NCBI GenBank assembly: GCA_016765265.1
Contig: JAESQG010000560.1
Location: forward strand, 1 to 6,144
Length of the DNA: 6,144 nucleotides
From: Pseudomonadales bacterium
Lineage (GTDB): Bacteria; Pseudomonadota; Gammaproteobacteria; Pseudomonadales; DC-out160
Direction of reading: 5' to 3'
The notes under the pieces were generated by a model, which saw nothing but the letters and a program-made list of their open reading frames with translations, ran no database searches and was not told the origin of the DNA. This document shows positions 1 through 5,271 of the stretch, in pieces. Positions within the stretch are counted from its first letter, which is position 1. Each line of letters opens with the position of its first letter. Made by a program: the position numbers and the translations under genes.

Positions 1-80
1 CAATTTAATAGTAATTTGCAGGAAAATGAATTTTCTGAGTTAAGCCTTAAACGAGGGCGGTAAATGTATAAAGGGAGAGA

Positions 81-860
81 TCAGATATCAACTTTATAAT
101 TCATTGATAACAAGGGTCCAGACACCGTTATGTCAGTGCTAATACCACCAAAATTGGCAATATCTAATGTTAAATAACGAAACCCAGCATCAATACCTAA
201 ATTGTATTTCAAATCAAATTCAAACATGACACTGAAGTCGATCATTTGGTTTCCCTGCAAGCGTCCATAGTGTAATTCAAACGTATTTGAAAGGTTGCTA
301 ACCCTCAAATCATTGTAGACTCGGCCATAGATTAATGGCACCCATTCCCGAAATGTAGACTTGAGCTCACGTCCCCGTAGAAAACCGTCTATCCCTTCAA
401 TGGTCAGTCGTCCATCAAACTTACGCAAAGTGGCACCCAAACTCATAAACGGCTTCGTTTTGCCAATATTGTAATATAGAGATATGTCCTGATGATCAAA
501 ATGTATCGAGGACTTGATAGAGTCCCCTAAAGAAAAGAGAAATGCTAAGCCACCAAAGGTAAAATCACTGGGCACTAAACTAGTTTGCTTTGCGTCGATA
601 GAGGAATCCCGAATTTTAAATTGAGGCAAAGCGGAAACGTTATGAACTATCCCGAATGATATTAATCGATTGGTCTGGGAGCCATAACCTAGATCACTCA
701 CTACATCGATGGGACGAATATCAAATGCGGATATTTTGAAATCTCCCGCGTATTTTTGAGCCCATGCAGTGACTTGGAACTGCAATTGAACTTCCTTCTC
801 ACTAGCTAGGCATACTTGAGTTAATAAAAGACTAAGCAAGAAAGCTGTTTTTCTTTTCAA
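81..860 (-). CDS. Outer-membrane beta-barrel protein, TIGR04219-like (OMP_w_GlyGly type)
   Basis: This 259-residue protein is probably exported and inserted in the outer membrane; its ligand or role is unknown. It begins with a signal peptide: basic MKRK, a hydrophobic core at residues 5-18 and a likely signal-peptidase I site after Ala19 (CLA|S). There is no lipobox. The rest alternates hydrophobic and polar residues in amphipathic strands. Several stretches fit, from memory, the TIGR04219 outer-membrane family: DLGYGSQTN (56-64), VHNVSALPQFKI (72-83), ISLYYNIG followed by LGATLRKFDG (126-150), VPLIYGRV (174-181), the GFRYLTLDI strand (226-234) and the terminal VSGPLLSMNYKV strand. The chain ends in Ile rather than the aromatic residue usual at a barrel terminus. 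The start is TTG at 858-860, supported by AGGAG seven bases upstream; no nearby in-frame ATG suits the signal peptide. It lies 158 bp downstream of the diguanylate cyclase on the same strand. Barrel and export are well supported; the exact family is by recall. Confidence 0.8.
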   Translation of the reverse strand: MKRKTAFLLSLLLTQVCLASEKEVQLQFQVTAWAQKYAGDFKISAFDIRPIDVVSDLGYGSQTNRLISFGIVHNVSALPQFKIRDSSIDAKQTSLVPSDFTFGGLAFLFSLGDSIKSSIHFDHQDISLYYNIGKTKPFMSLGATLRKFDGRLTIEGIDGFLRGRELKSTFREWVPLIYGRVYNDLRVSNLSNTFELHYGRLQGNQMIDFSVMFEFDLKYNLGIDAGFRYLTLDIANFGGISTDITVSGPLLSMNYKVDI

Positions 861-867
861 AACCTGA

Positions 868-872
868 CTCCT
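868..872 (-). promoter_or_regulatory. Shine-Dalgarno AGGAG that fixes the TTG start of the outer-membrane protein gene
   Basis: On the minus strand AGGAG sits seven bases before TTG (858-860). The codons that follow give a canonical basic n-region (MKRK) and hydrophobic core of a signal peptide, so this non-ATG start is the natural choice. Confidence 0.7.
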
Positions 873-1018
873 ATAACACTTTGGATTGAATATGAGAACT
901 GAACGGAAGCCTTAGATTGCCAAGCATACCATTACTAAAATGGTCTTTCAGCTCTTAGTATAAAAAAGCGATTACAGTTGGGCAGGGAATATTAAGGAAT
1001 TTGATGAATAACATAAAT

Positions 1019-2056
1019 TTAAATCAGACTAACATCCGATTTACTGGCGTCCAGCACTTTTGGTTGGCCGTCACTGGCAATATCGGCCCAACTAGTTACC
1101 CGATTGCGGCCATTATCTTTCGAATAGTAAACTGCTTTATCCGCGCGCTCGATAACAGTGACCATAGGGACAGACTTATCAAAGTGAGCAACTCCGATAC
1201 TGACCGTGATCTGACCCACTTGAGGGAACAGGTAGCTGGCAACTCTGTCCCTGAACTTGTTAAGAATGTTAGTCGCTAACTCTAAACTGACGCCCTTTAA
1301 CACAGCAACAAATTCTTCGCCACCATAACGATATTTATCATCGCTTTCTCGAAAAAACTCTTTCATCAAGTTCGAGAATAATACCAAGACTTCGTCACCA
1401 TGGAGATGTCCAAAGTTATCATTAACTCGTTTGAAATGATCGATATCAAAGAAGGCTAAGCAGCAATTTTCTTGATCTTCTTCTGTACCCCGACGTTTTT
1501 TACTGACGAACGAATCCATTTTCTGAATATTTCTATCGAAGACTTGTCGATTCAGCAAGCCGGTCAAACAGTCTTGAATACTGTTTTTCAACAGTAGAAA
1601 CAGATTGGTATAAACCTGCAAGATGGTATCAATAAATACCTGCTCTTCTTGGGGAAGATGACCCTCGATGATCAACCCACTCAGTAGCTGCTTGCCCACA
1701 TAGATCGGAAAAATAGTGCGAGGTCGGCCATCAAGTGTTTTTTCAAAAGTGACTATTTCCGCCTCAGACACTCGGCCCAATGTTGCCAAGTCAGCTTCAC
1801 GCTGACCGCTGGTAAACAAATCATCCATCTCCTGGTGAGATCGACTGGAAATCAGTTTCTCTTGTGCCGCAATATTATAGAATTCCACCACTGACCAAGC
1901 TGTAGTTTTCGAGGACCGCTCATAAAGTCTTGTGGGAAAATCAGTACCAATTTCACCAATAATCGTAGCCACCAAACCAGTACGAAGCCCACGCAGATCC
2001 CTGAATTGGGTTAATCCAACAATCGACTTAAATTTGGGATCGTTTGCGTAGTTCAT
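1019..2056 (-). CDS. Diguanylate cyclase with N-terminal GAF-like sensor region and C-terminal GGDEF domain
   Basis: This cytoplasmic protein of 345 residues makes the second messenger cyclic di-GMP from two GTP. The C-terminal GGDEF domain (about 158-322) is complete: DCLTGLLNR (162-170), FFDIDHFKRVNDNFGH with the metal-binding and GTP-binding residues (202-217), RYGGEEF (243-249; active-site variant GGEEF, normally active), VSIGVA (285-290) and ADKAVYYSKDNGRNRV (305-320). An RxxD inhibitory I-site (R236-D239) lies at the standard spacing before GGEEF, so product feedback inhibition is expected. Residues 1-155 lack membrane segments and resemble the GAF-like input region found before GGDEF in many beta- and gammaproteobacterial cyclases, but no ligand-binding residues can be named. 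The ATG at 2054-2056 has only a weak upstream purine stretch. It is transcribed toward the outer-membrane protein gene and divergently from the IDO gene. Catalytic assignment is strong; the signal sensed is unknown. Confidence 0.93.
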   Translation of the reverse strand: MNYANDPKFKSIVGLTQFRDLRGLRTGLVATIIGEIGTDFPTRLYERSSKTTAWSVVEFYNIAAQEKLISSRSHQEMDDLFTSGQREADLATLGRVSEAEIVTFEKTLDGRPRTIFPIYVGKQLLSGLIIEGHLPQEEQVFIDTILQVYTNLFLLLKNSIQDCLTGLLNRQVFDRNIQKMDSFVSKKRRGTEEDQENCCLAFFDIDHFKRVNDNFGHLHGDEVLVLFSNLMKEFFRESDDKYRYGGEEFVAVLKGVSLELATNILNKFRDRVASYLFPQVGQITVSIGVAHFDKSVPMVTVIERADKAVYYSKDNGRNRVTSWADIASDGQPKVLDASKSDVSLI

Positions 2057-2241
2057 TGGTTCTCAAACCTTGTGGCTCATGTAAGAATAGACAGAAATAG
2101 AGGGTCGTGAGGTTTCTTTAACAGAACTTTTAGATCTAAGAGATCGGACGGATAATTGTCTATATTTTAGTCGCCCCTCAAAGATAGAAATGTTATCCCA
2201 AATAATGTCATCTCAAATTTAAAAACGAATAGGATTGCATC

Positions 2242-3375
2242 ATGAACTGTTGGGAGGTGACAACTAAGCGTGGATTTTTGATGGCCGAAAATCCCGTTAA
2301 TTGCGTGAGTTCCGTATTAAATGGGGAGTTAAAGATCGCGGTGGAAGCCATCGAAAATATAGCGAATAGCCTGCCCCACCACATTGATAATGAGACGACC
2401 CGAGAAGTTTGTCACAACTTGCCGGTCCTGAAAGTTTACTCGCTAGGTACACTTGAGTTAGCCCACCGTGAACGTCTTCATCAAATTTATGCATATCTCA
2501 CCAATGCCTATCTTTGGGCTCCGGGAGAAGTGCCGGTCAATTCGCTACCTGCTCAGCTCGCTGTTCCCTTTGTACAACTGTCCGACCTAGTCAATCGACC
2601 ACCAACATTGAGCTACACCAATACGCAACTTTGTAATTGGCAGGTTATTGATCCAGCAAAACCGCTAGATGACGCCGAAAATCTAAAAACCTTACAAACC
2701 TTTCAAAACTACCCCGACGAAGAATGGTTTTGGGTTATTCATATTGCAATCGAGGCCGCAGGTGGTGCCGCAGTAATGGCCGGTAAAGACGCAGTAATGG
2801 CAGCAAAGGTAGGTGATGTAGACAGATTAACCAAGGGCTTGAGGATAATTACCGATGGTCTTTCTAAAATCATCGCACTTGCAAAACGCATCGAAGAAGG
2901 TTGTGATCCTGATATCTATTTTAAAACTTTAAGACCCTTTTTGTTCAATAAGGAAGAAGGCCTAATATTCGAAGGTGTAAAAAGATATGAGGGCAAACCT
3001 CAGAAATTTTATGGACAAACTGGTGCGCAAAGTTCATTGATCCCCGCCCTTTGCGAAGTACTTGGCATTAAACATCAAAAAAGTGATTTAACCCTTTATT
3101 TAGACAATGTCCGGCAATACATGCCGAAACCACATCGGAATTTTTTAAGCTCTCTAGGCGCCAATTCAGTTCGCACATTAGCAGCCGCAACGCCTACTCT
3201 AAAAAATAAATATAATGACTGTGCGCGCCTCATCTTAGAATTTCGCCGCTTTCATTTACAATTAGCGGCTAAATATATCGCCACCAAGGTCAAAAATGAA
3301 AAAGGCTCTGGTGGTACAGAATTTATGAAATGGCTGAAACTTATGACACTCGAGACAGAACAACAATTACTGTAA
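2242..3375 (+). CDS. Indoleamine 2,3-dioxygenase (IDO) family haem protein
   Basis: IDO-family enzymes use haem and O2 to open the indole ring of L-tryptophan to N-formylkynurenine. The 377-residue length is close to the roughly 400 of animal IDO1. Family hallmarks visible are AYLW (89-92) and PPTLSY (120-125); an EEWFWVIHIAIEA helix (160-172) on the distal haem side; YFKTLR (226-231), matching human FFSVLR and keeping Arg231; GQTGAQSS (258-265), matching human GGSAGQSS; YLDNVRQYMPKPHRNFL (286-302), the IDO signature; FRRFHLQLAAKYI (334-346) with proximal haem ligand His338; and GSGGTEFMKWLK (355-366), the substrate-closing loop, with Ser356 at the human Thr379 position. His167 replaces human Ser167 and Tyr226 replaces Phe226. 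The start used has AGGA seven bases upstream; an in-frame ATG at 2281 is a real alternative that removes 13 residues. It is the first of three plus-strand genes, 178 bp before the VOC gene. Substrate preference for tryptophan is inferred. Confidence 0.92.
   Translation: MNCWEVTTKRGFLMAENPVNCVSSVLNGELKIAVEAIENIANSLPHHIDNETTREVCHNLPVLKVYSLGTLELAHRERLHQIYAYLTNAYLWAPGEVPVNSLPAQLAVPFVQLSDLVNRPPTLSYTNTQLCNWQVIDPAKPLDDAENLKTLQTFQNYPDEEWFWVIHIAIEAAGGAAVMAGKDAVMAAKVGDVDRLTKGLRIITDGLSKIIALAKRIEEGCDPDIYFKTLRPFLFNKEEGLIFEGVKRYEGKPQKFYGQTGAQSSLIPALCEVLGIKHQKSDLTLYLDNVRQYMPKPHRNFLSSLGANSVRTLAAATPTLKNKYNDCARLILEFRRFHLQLAAKYIATKVKNEKGSGGTEFMKWLKLMTLETEQQLL
2252..2260 (+). promoter_or_regulatory. Strong internal Shine-Dalgarno followed by a three-codon ORF overlapping an alternative IDO start
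   Basis: GGGAGGTGA lies inside the first codons of the IDO reading frame. Nine bases later an out-of-frame GTG (2270-2272) opens GTG-GAT-TTT-TGA, whose stop (2279-2281) overlaps the in-frame ATG at 2281 as TGATG. This arrangement could couple translation to a shorter IDO product that starts at MAENP. It may also be coincidence, since ATG 2242 has its own AGGA. What is seen is the sequence; the function is inferred. Confidence 0.3.
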
Positions 3376-3538
3376 GTGTTATGTTAAAAATGTCGGGCTT
3401 GTATGGGAAAGCACAAACACCCATGGTTAGATTAATTATCAGCCTTACCAAACTGATACTCAAATAATCCAATTCCAATCCTGCTGTGGCCTATTGGGAG
3501 CTGCAGCTGTATTCTCTGCCAGTAGATTCAATTTTTCT

Positions 3539-3547
3539 AAGGAAGGT
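3539..3547 (+). promoter_or_regulatory. Shine-Dalgarno AAGGAAGGT that fixes the VOC gene start at 3554
   Basis: The purine run lies six bases before ATG 3554 and is the best ribosome-binding site in this part of the window. It favours ATG 3554 over the in-frame TTG at 3494, which has no good Shine-Dalgarno and would add 20 residues that do not belong to the VOC fold. Confidence 0.75.
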
Positions 3548-3553
3548 CAAGCT

Positions 3554-3940
3554 ATGAGTGACAACACTACTTTTATTCATCACGTTGGCATTACCGCTCC
3601 CCCTGAAGTATTGATGGAGGTAATGACTTTTTACGATCGAATTCTCGGATTGAAACCAGGCTTTCGGCCTAAGTTTGGCGATCTAAAAGGTCATTGGCTT
3701 TACTCCGGGGAAAACCCCATAGTGCACCTGCTGGAAGATTCGAATCGCGAGGGGAAGAAATCTGGATATTTTGATCACCTAGCATTGAGATGTACCGATC
3801 TAAATGACGTCATTTCAAAATTACAAGAACACGGTATCAAGTATCGACAGTTTGAAATGCAAGAGCTTAATCAAATACAGCTCTTTCTGAAAGACCCCTC
3901 AGGCACACTAGTAGAATTGAATTTCGAAGTTTCAGCTTAA
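3554..3940 (+). CDS. VOC superfamily (glyoxalase/bleomycin resistance/dioxygenase fold) protein
   Basis: This is a 128-residue single-unit vicinal-oxygen-chelate protein built from two beta-alpha-beta-beta-beta modules, likely cytoplasmic and metal-dependent. The first module opens with FIHHVGI (7-13) and the helix leading to FYDRILGLKPG (26-36), and closes with PIVHLLE (55-61). The second opens with GYFDHLALRC (71-80) and closes with FLKDPSGTLVELNFE (111-125), the hallmark end strand. Four residues sit where VOC enzymes place metal ligands: His10, His58, His75 and Glu121, so a metal site is likely. Members include glyoxalase I, methylmalonyl-CoA epimerase, extradiol dioxygenases and fosfomycin-resistance enzymes; the short length fits an epimerase, lyase or resistance-type protein better than a two-domain extradiol dioxygenase, but the reaction cannot be chosen from sequence alone. 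The gene is 72 bp upstream of the CoA-transferase and probably co-transcribed with it. The start at 3554 follows a strong ribosome-binding site. Confidence 0.88.
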   Translation: MSDNTTFIHHVGITAPPEVLMEVMTFYDRILGLKPGFRPKFGDLKGHWLYSGENPIVHLLEDSNREGKKSGYFDHLALRCTDLNDVISKLQEHGIKYRQFEMQELNQIQLFLKDPSGTLVELNFEVSA

Positions 3941-3953
3941 AAGTGGCCACTTT
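3940..3953 (+). repeat. 14-bp perfect palindrome overlapping the VOC stop codon
   Basis: AAAGTGG is followed directly by CCACTTT, a perfect inverted repeat with no spacer, beginning on the last base of the VOC TAA. A run of only three Ts, then A, follows, so it is a poor intrinsic terminator as written. The absence of a spacer suits a dimeric DNA-binding protein at least as well as an RNA hairpin. It lies immediately before the tandem direct repeats upstream of the CoA-transferase gene. Confidence 0.55.
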
Positions 3954-3955
3954 AA

Positions 3956-3998
3956 AAGAATCCTAATCGTTAGTAACAAGAATCTTAAGCGTTAGTAA
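3956..3998 (+). repeat. Two 21-bp direct repeats with 22-bp period in the CoA-transferase leader
   Basis: Copies at 3956-3976 and 3978-3998 match at 19 of 21 positions. Both begin AAGAATC and end CGTTAGTAA, differing only at repeat positions 8 (C/T) and 12 (T/G). One base separates them, giving a period close to two helical turns, so a protein could bind both copies on the same DNA face. The second copy ends three bases before the GAAGGA purine run of the CoA-transferase gene. A tandem operator is a reasonable inference; a recent slippage duplication with no role is the alternative. Confidence 0.6.
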
Positions 3999-4012
3999 TT
4001 GAAGGACACATC

Positions 4013-5245
4013 ATGCAAAAGAAGCACATTCTCGATGGCATTAGAGTACTGGATTTTTCTCAACACGTTGCAGGTCCTACTACCAGTCGCATGATGGCAG
4101 AAATGGGCGCCGAAATAATTAAAATTGAACTCGCTCCCTTCGGCGAACAAATTCGAACTGTCGGTACTCAAATCAATGGACGAGGCGTCTACTTTATCCA
4201 GCAAAATCGCGGAAAGAAGAGCGTCTGTGTGGATATGAAAACCGATGAAGGTCGTGACATTATTTATCAATTAATCAAACACGTTGATATTGTGCTGGAA
4301 AACTTTGCCCCCGGAGCCATCGGACGACTCGGCTTAAGCTGGGAAAAAGTGCAATCATTAAACCCTAATTGCATCATGTGCTCCATCTCCACCTTTGGAC
4401 AAGAGGGCCCACTCGCCACCCTGCCAGGCTATGATTTTATTGGTCAAGCTTATGCAGGCATTACCAGCATGATAGGCGACAAGGAGAGCGGGCCCTATAT
4501 TCCCATCGCAGCTATCGGCGACACTATGACAGGCGCTCACGCGCTTGCGGCCATTAATGGTGCCCTCTATCATCGTGCTACCGGCGGTTCGGGTCAGTTC
4601 CTCGATATATCGTTGCTTGATTGCTACTTCCATTGTCATGAAATGAACGTGGGTTTAATCAGTGTCAGTGAGGGCAGCCACAGTCCGTACTTACCCGGCC
4701 GCCATCACGGCACTGTGGGGCCTTTAGGCGTATTTAAAAGCAAGGATGGCTACATCATTTTGATTGCTATTTTAAGGCGTTGGGAAGAGTTCTGCCACAT
4801 TATCGATATGCCAGAATTGATCGATGATCCCCGTTTTATCGATGATGCCGCTCGCGGCCAAAACCAAGAAATTTTAACGCCTATTATTGAGAAATGGTTA
4901 CAAGCACAAGAAAGCGATGCAGCGACCATCAAGCTACTGGGAGAAAATCATATTCCGGTGGCGCCGATCCTATCTATTGAAGAGGTAATGGAGCACCCCC
5001 ATATGCGTCAACGGGGTACGGTTAGAACTGTTACAGATCGAGGCGCTGGCTCCTTTGATATGCCGGGTATGCCACTGCGGTTCTCTGCCTATGCCAATGA
5101 CCTGGAACTCAATGCGCCTTACCTGGGTGAGCATAATCAAGCGGTACTCCAAGAGCTGCTGGGGATGGACAGTGAATACATTAGCGCGCTCACTGACAAA
5201 GGTATTCTAGTCAGTGAGGACCTTCCCAAGACTAGGGAACTGTGA
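4013..5245 (+). CDS. Class III (CaiB/BaiF family) CoA-transferase
   Basis: Family III enzymes move CoA between carboxylic acids through an aspartyl-CoA intermediate, or racemise acyl-CoAs; they act in the cytoplasm. The 410-residue length is typical. The N-terminal Rossmann-like part shows LDGIRVLDFSQHVAGP (7-22), MGAEIIKIE (31-39), NRGKKSVCVDMKTDEGR (65-81) and LENFAPGAIGRLGL (95-108). GGSGQFLDISLLD (191-203) carries the catalytic region: Asp203 aligns by hand with the nucleophile Asp169 of E. coli formyl-CoA transferase, and Asp198 matches the DxS Asp of many homologues. The C-terminal part has DDPRF (271-275), IPVAPILSIEEVMEHPHMRQRG (314-335) and LGEHNQAVLQELLG (371-384). The glycine-rich GGGGQ loop of oxalate-specific enzymes is absent, arguing against true formyl-CoA:oxalate transferase. 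ATG 4013 has AAGGA six bases upstream. The acid substrate is unknown. It follows the VOC gene and converges on the MCE gene. Confidence 0.93.
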   Translation: MQKKHILDGIRVLDFSQHVAGPTTSRMMAEMGAEIIKIELAPFGEQIRTVGTQINGRGVYFIQQNRGKKSVCVDMKTDEGRDIIYQLIKHVDIVLENFAPGAIGRLGLSWEKVQSLNPNCIMCSISTFGQEGPLATLPGYDFIGQAYAGITSMIGDKESGPYIPIAAIGDTMTGAHALAAINGALYHRATGGSGQFLDISLLDCYFHCHEMNVGLISVSEGSHSPYLPGRHHGTVGPLGVFKSKDGYIILIAILRRWEEFCHIIDMPELIDDPRFIDDAARGQNQEILTPIIEKWLQAQESDAATIKLLGENHIPVAPILSIEEVMEHPHMRQRGTVRTVTDRGAGSFDMPGMPLRFSAYANDLELNAPYLGEHNQAVLQELLGMDSEYISALTDKGILVSEDLPKTREL

Positions 5246-5271
5246 AACTAAACTCTAGCAAATCTAGCCAG

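Noticed and set aside
22..35. GAAAAT-GA-ATTTTC hairpin downstream of the outer-membrane protein gene
   Set aside because: The stem is almost all A/T with a two-base loop and no clear T-tract on the minus strand; too weak to call a terminator.
2..43. Open plus-strand frame ending at TAA 41-43, possibly the tail of an upstream gene
   Set aside because: Only 13 codons are visible and they show no recognisable sequence; it cannot be distinguished from chance.
957..962. TATACT on the minus strand as a -10 box for the outer-membrane protein gene
   Set aside because: The hexamer is good, but 17 bases upstream there is only CTGCCC, a poor -35; a promoter here is possible but not supported.
1001..1279. 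Plus-strand 92-codon open frame
   Set aside because: It runs antisense through the conserved GGDEF domain of the cyclase, and its translation resembles no protein family.
2132..2169. Divergent-region promoter and operator signals: GATCT-AAG-AGATC inverted repeat (2133-2145) and a minus-strand TAAAAT (2164-2169)
   Set aside because: The inverted repeat has only five-base arms, and no -35 lies at a suitable distance from TAAAAT or from the plus-strand TATATT at 2161.
3406..3435. ATGGG ... CCCAT hairpin after the IDO stop as a terminator
   Set aside because: It has a five-base stem, a 12-base loop and no T-run, so it is not a credible intrinsic terminator.
3381..3467. Possible 28-residue small protein (MLKMSGLYGK...) with a hydrophobic C-terminal half, just after the IDO gene
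   Set aside because: It has no convincing Shine-Dalgarno and no recognisable family; a frame this short is expected by chance.
3494..3553. N-terminal extension of the VOC protein from TTG 3494
   Set aside because: It lacks a ribosome-binding site, while ATG 3554 has AAGGAAGGT six bases upstream and fits the usual N-terminus of the fold.
3992..5152. Minus-strand open frames within the CoA-transferase gene
   Set aside because: They are antisense shadows of a well-conserved enzyme and their translations match no known family.
5246..5271. Bidirectional terminator between the converging CoA-transferase and MCE genes
   Set aside because: Only a short TCTAGC direct repeat and four-base TAGC/GCTA complementarity are present; there is no stable hairpin or T-run.
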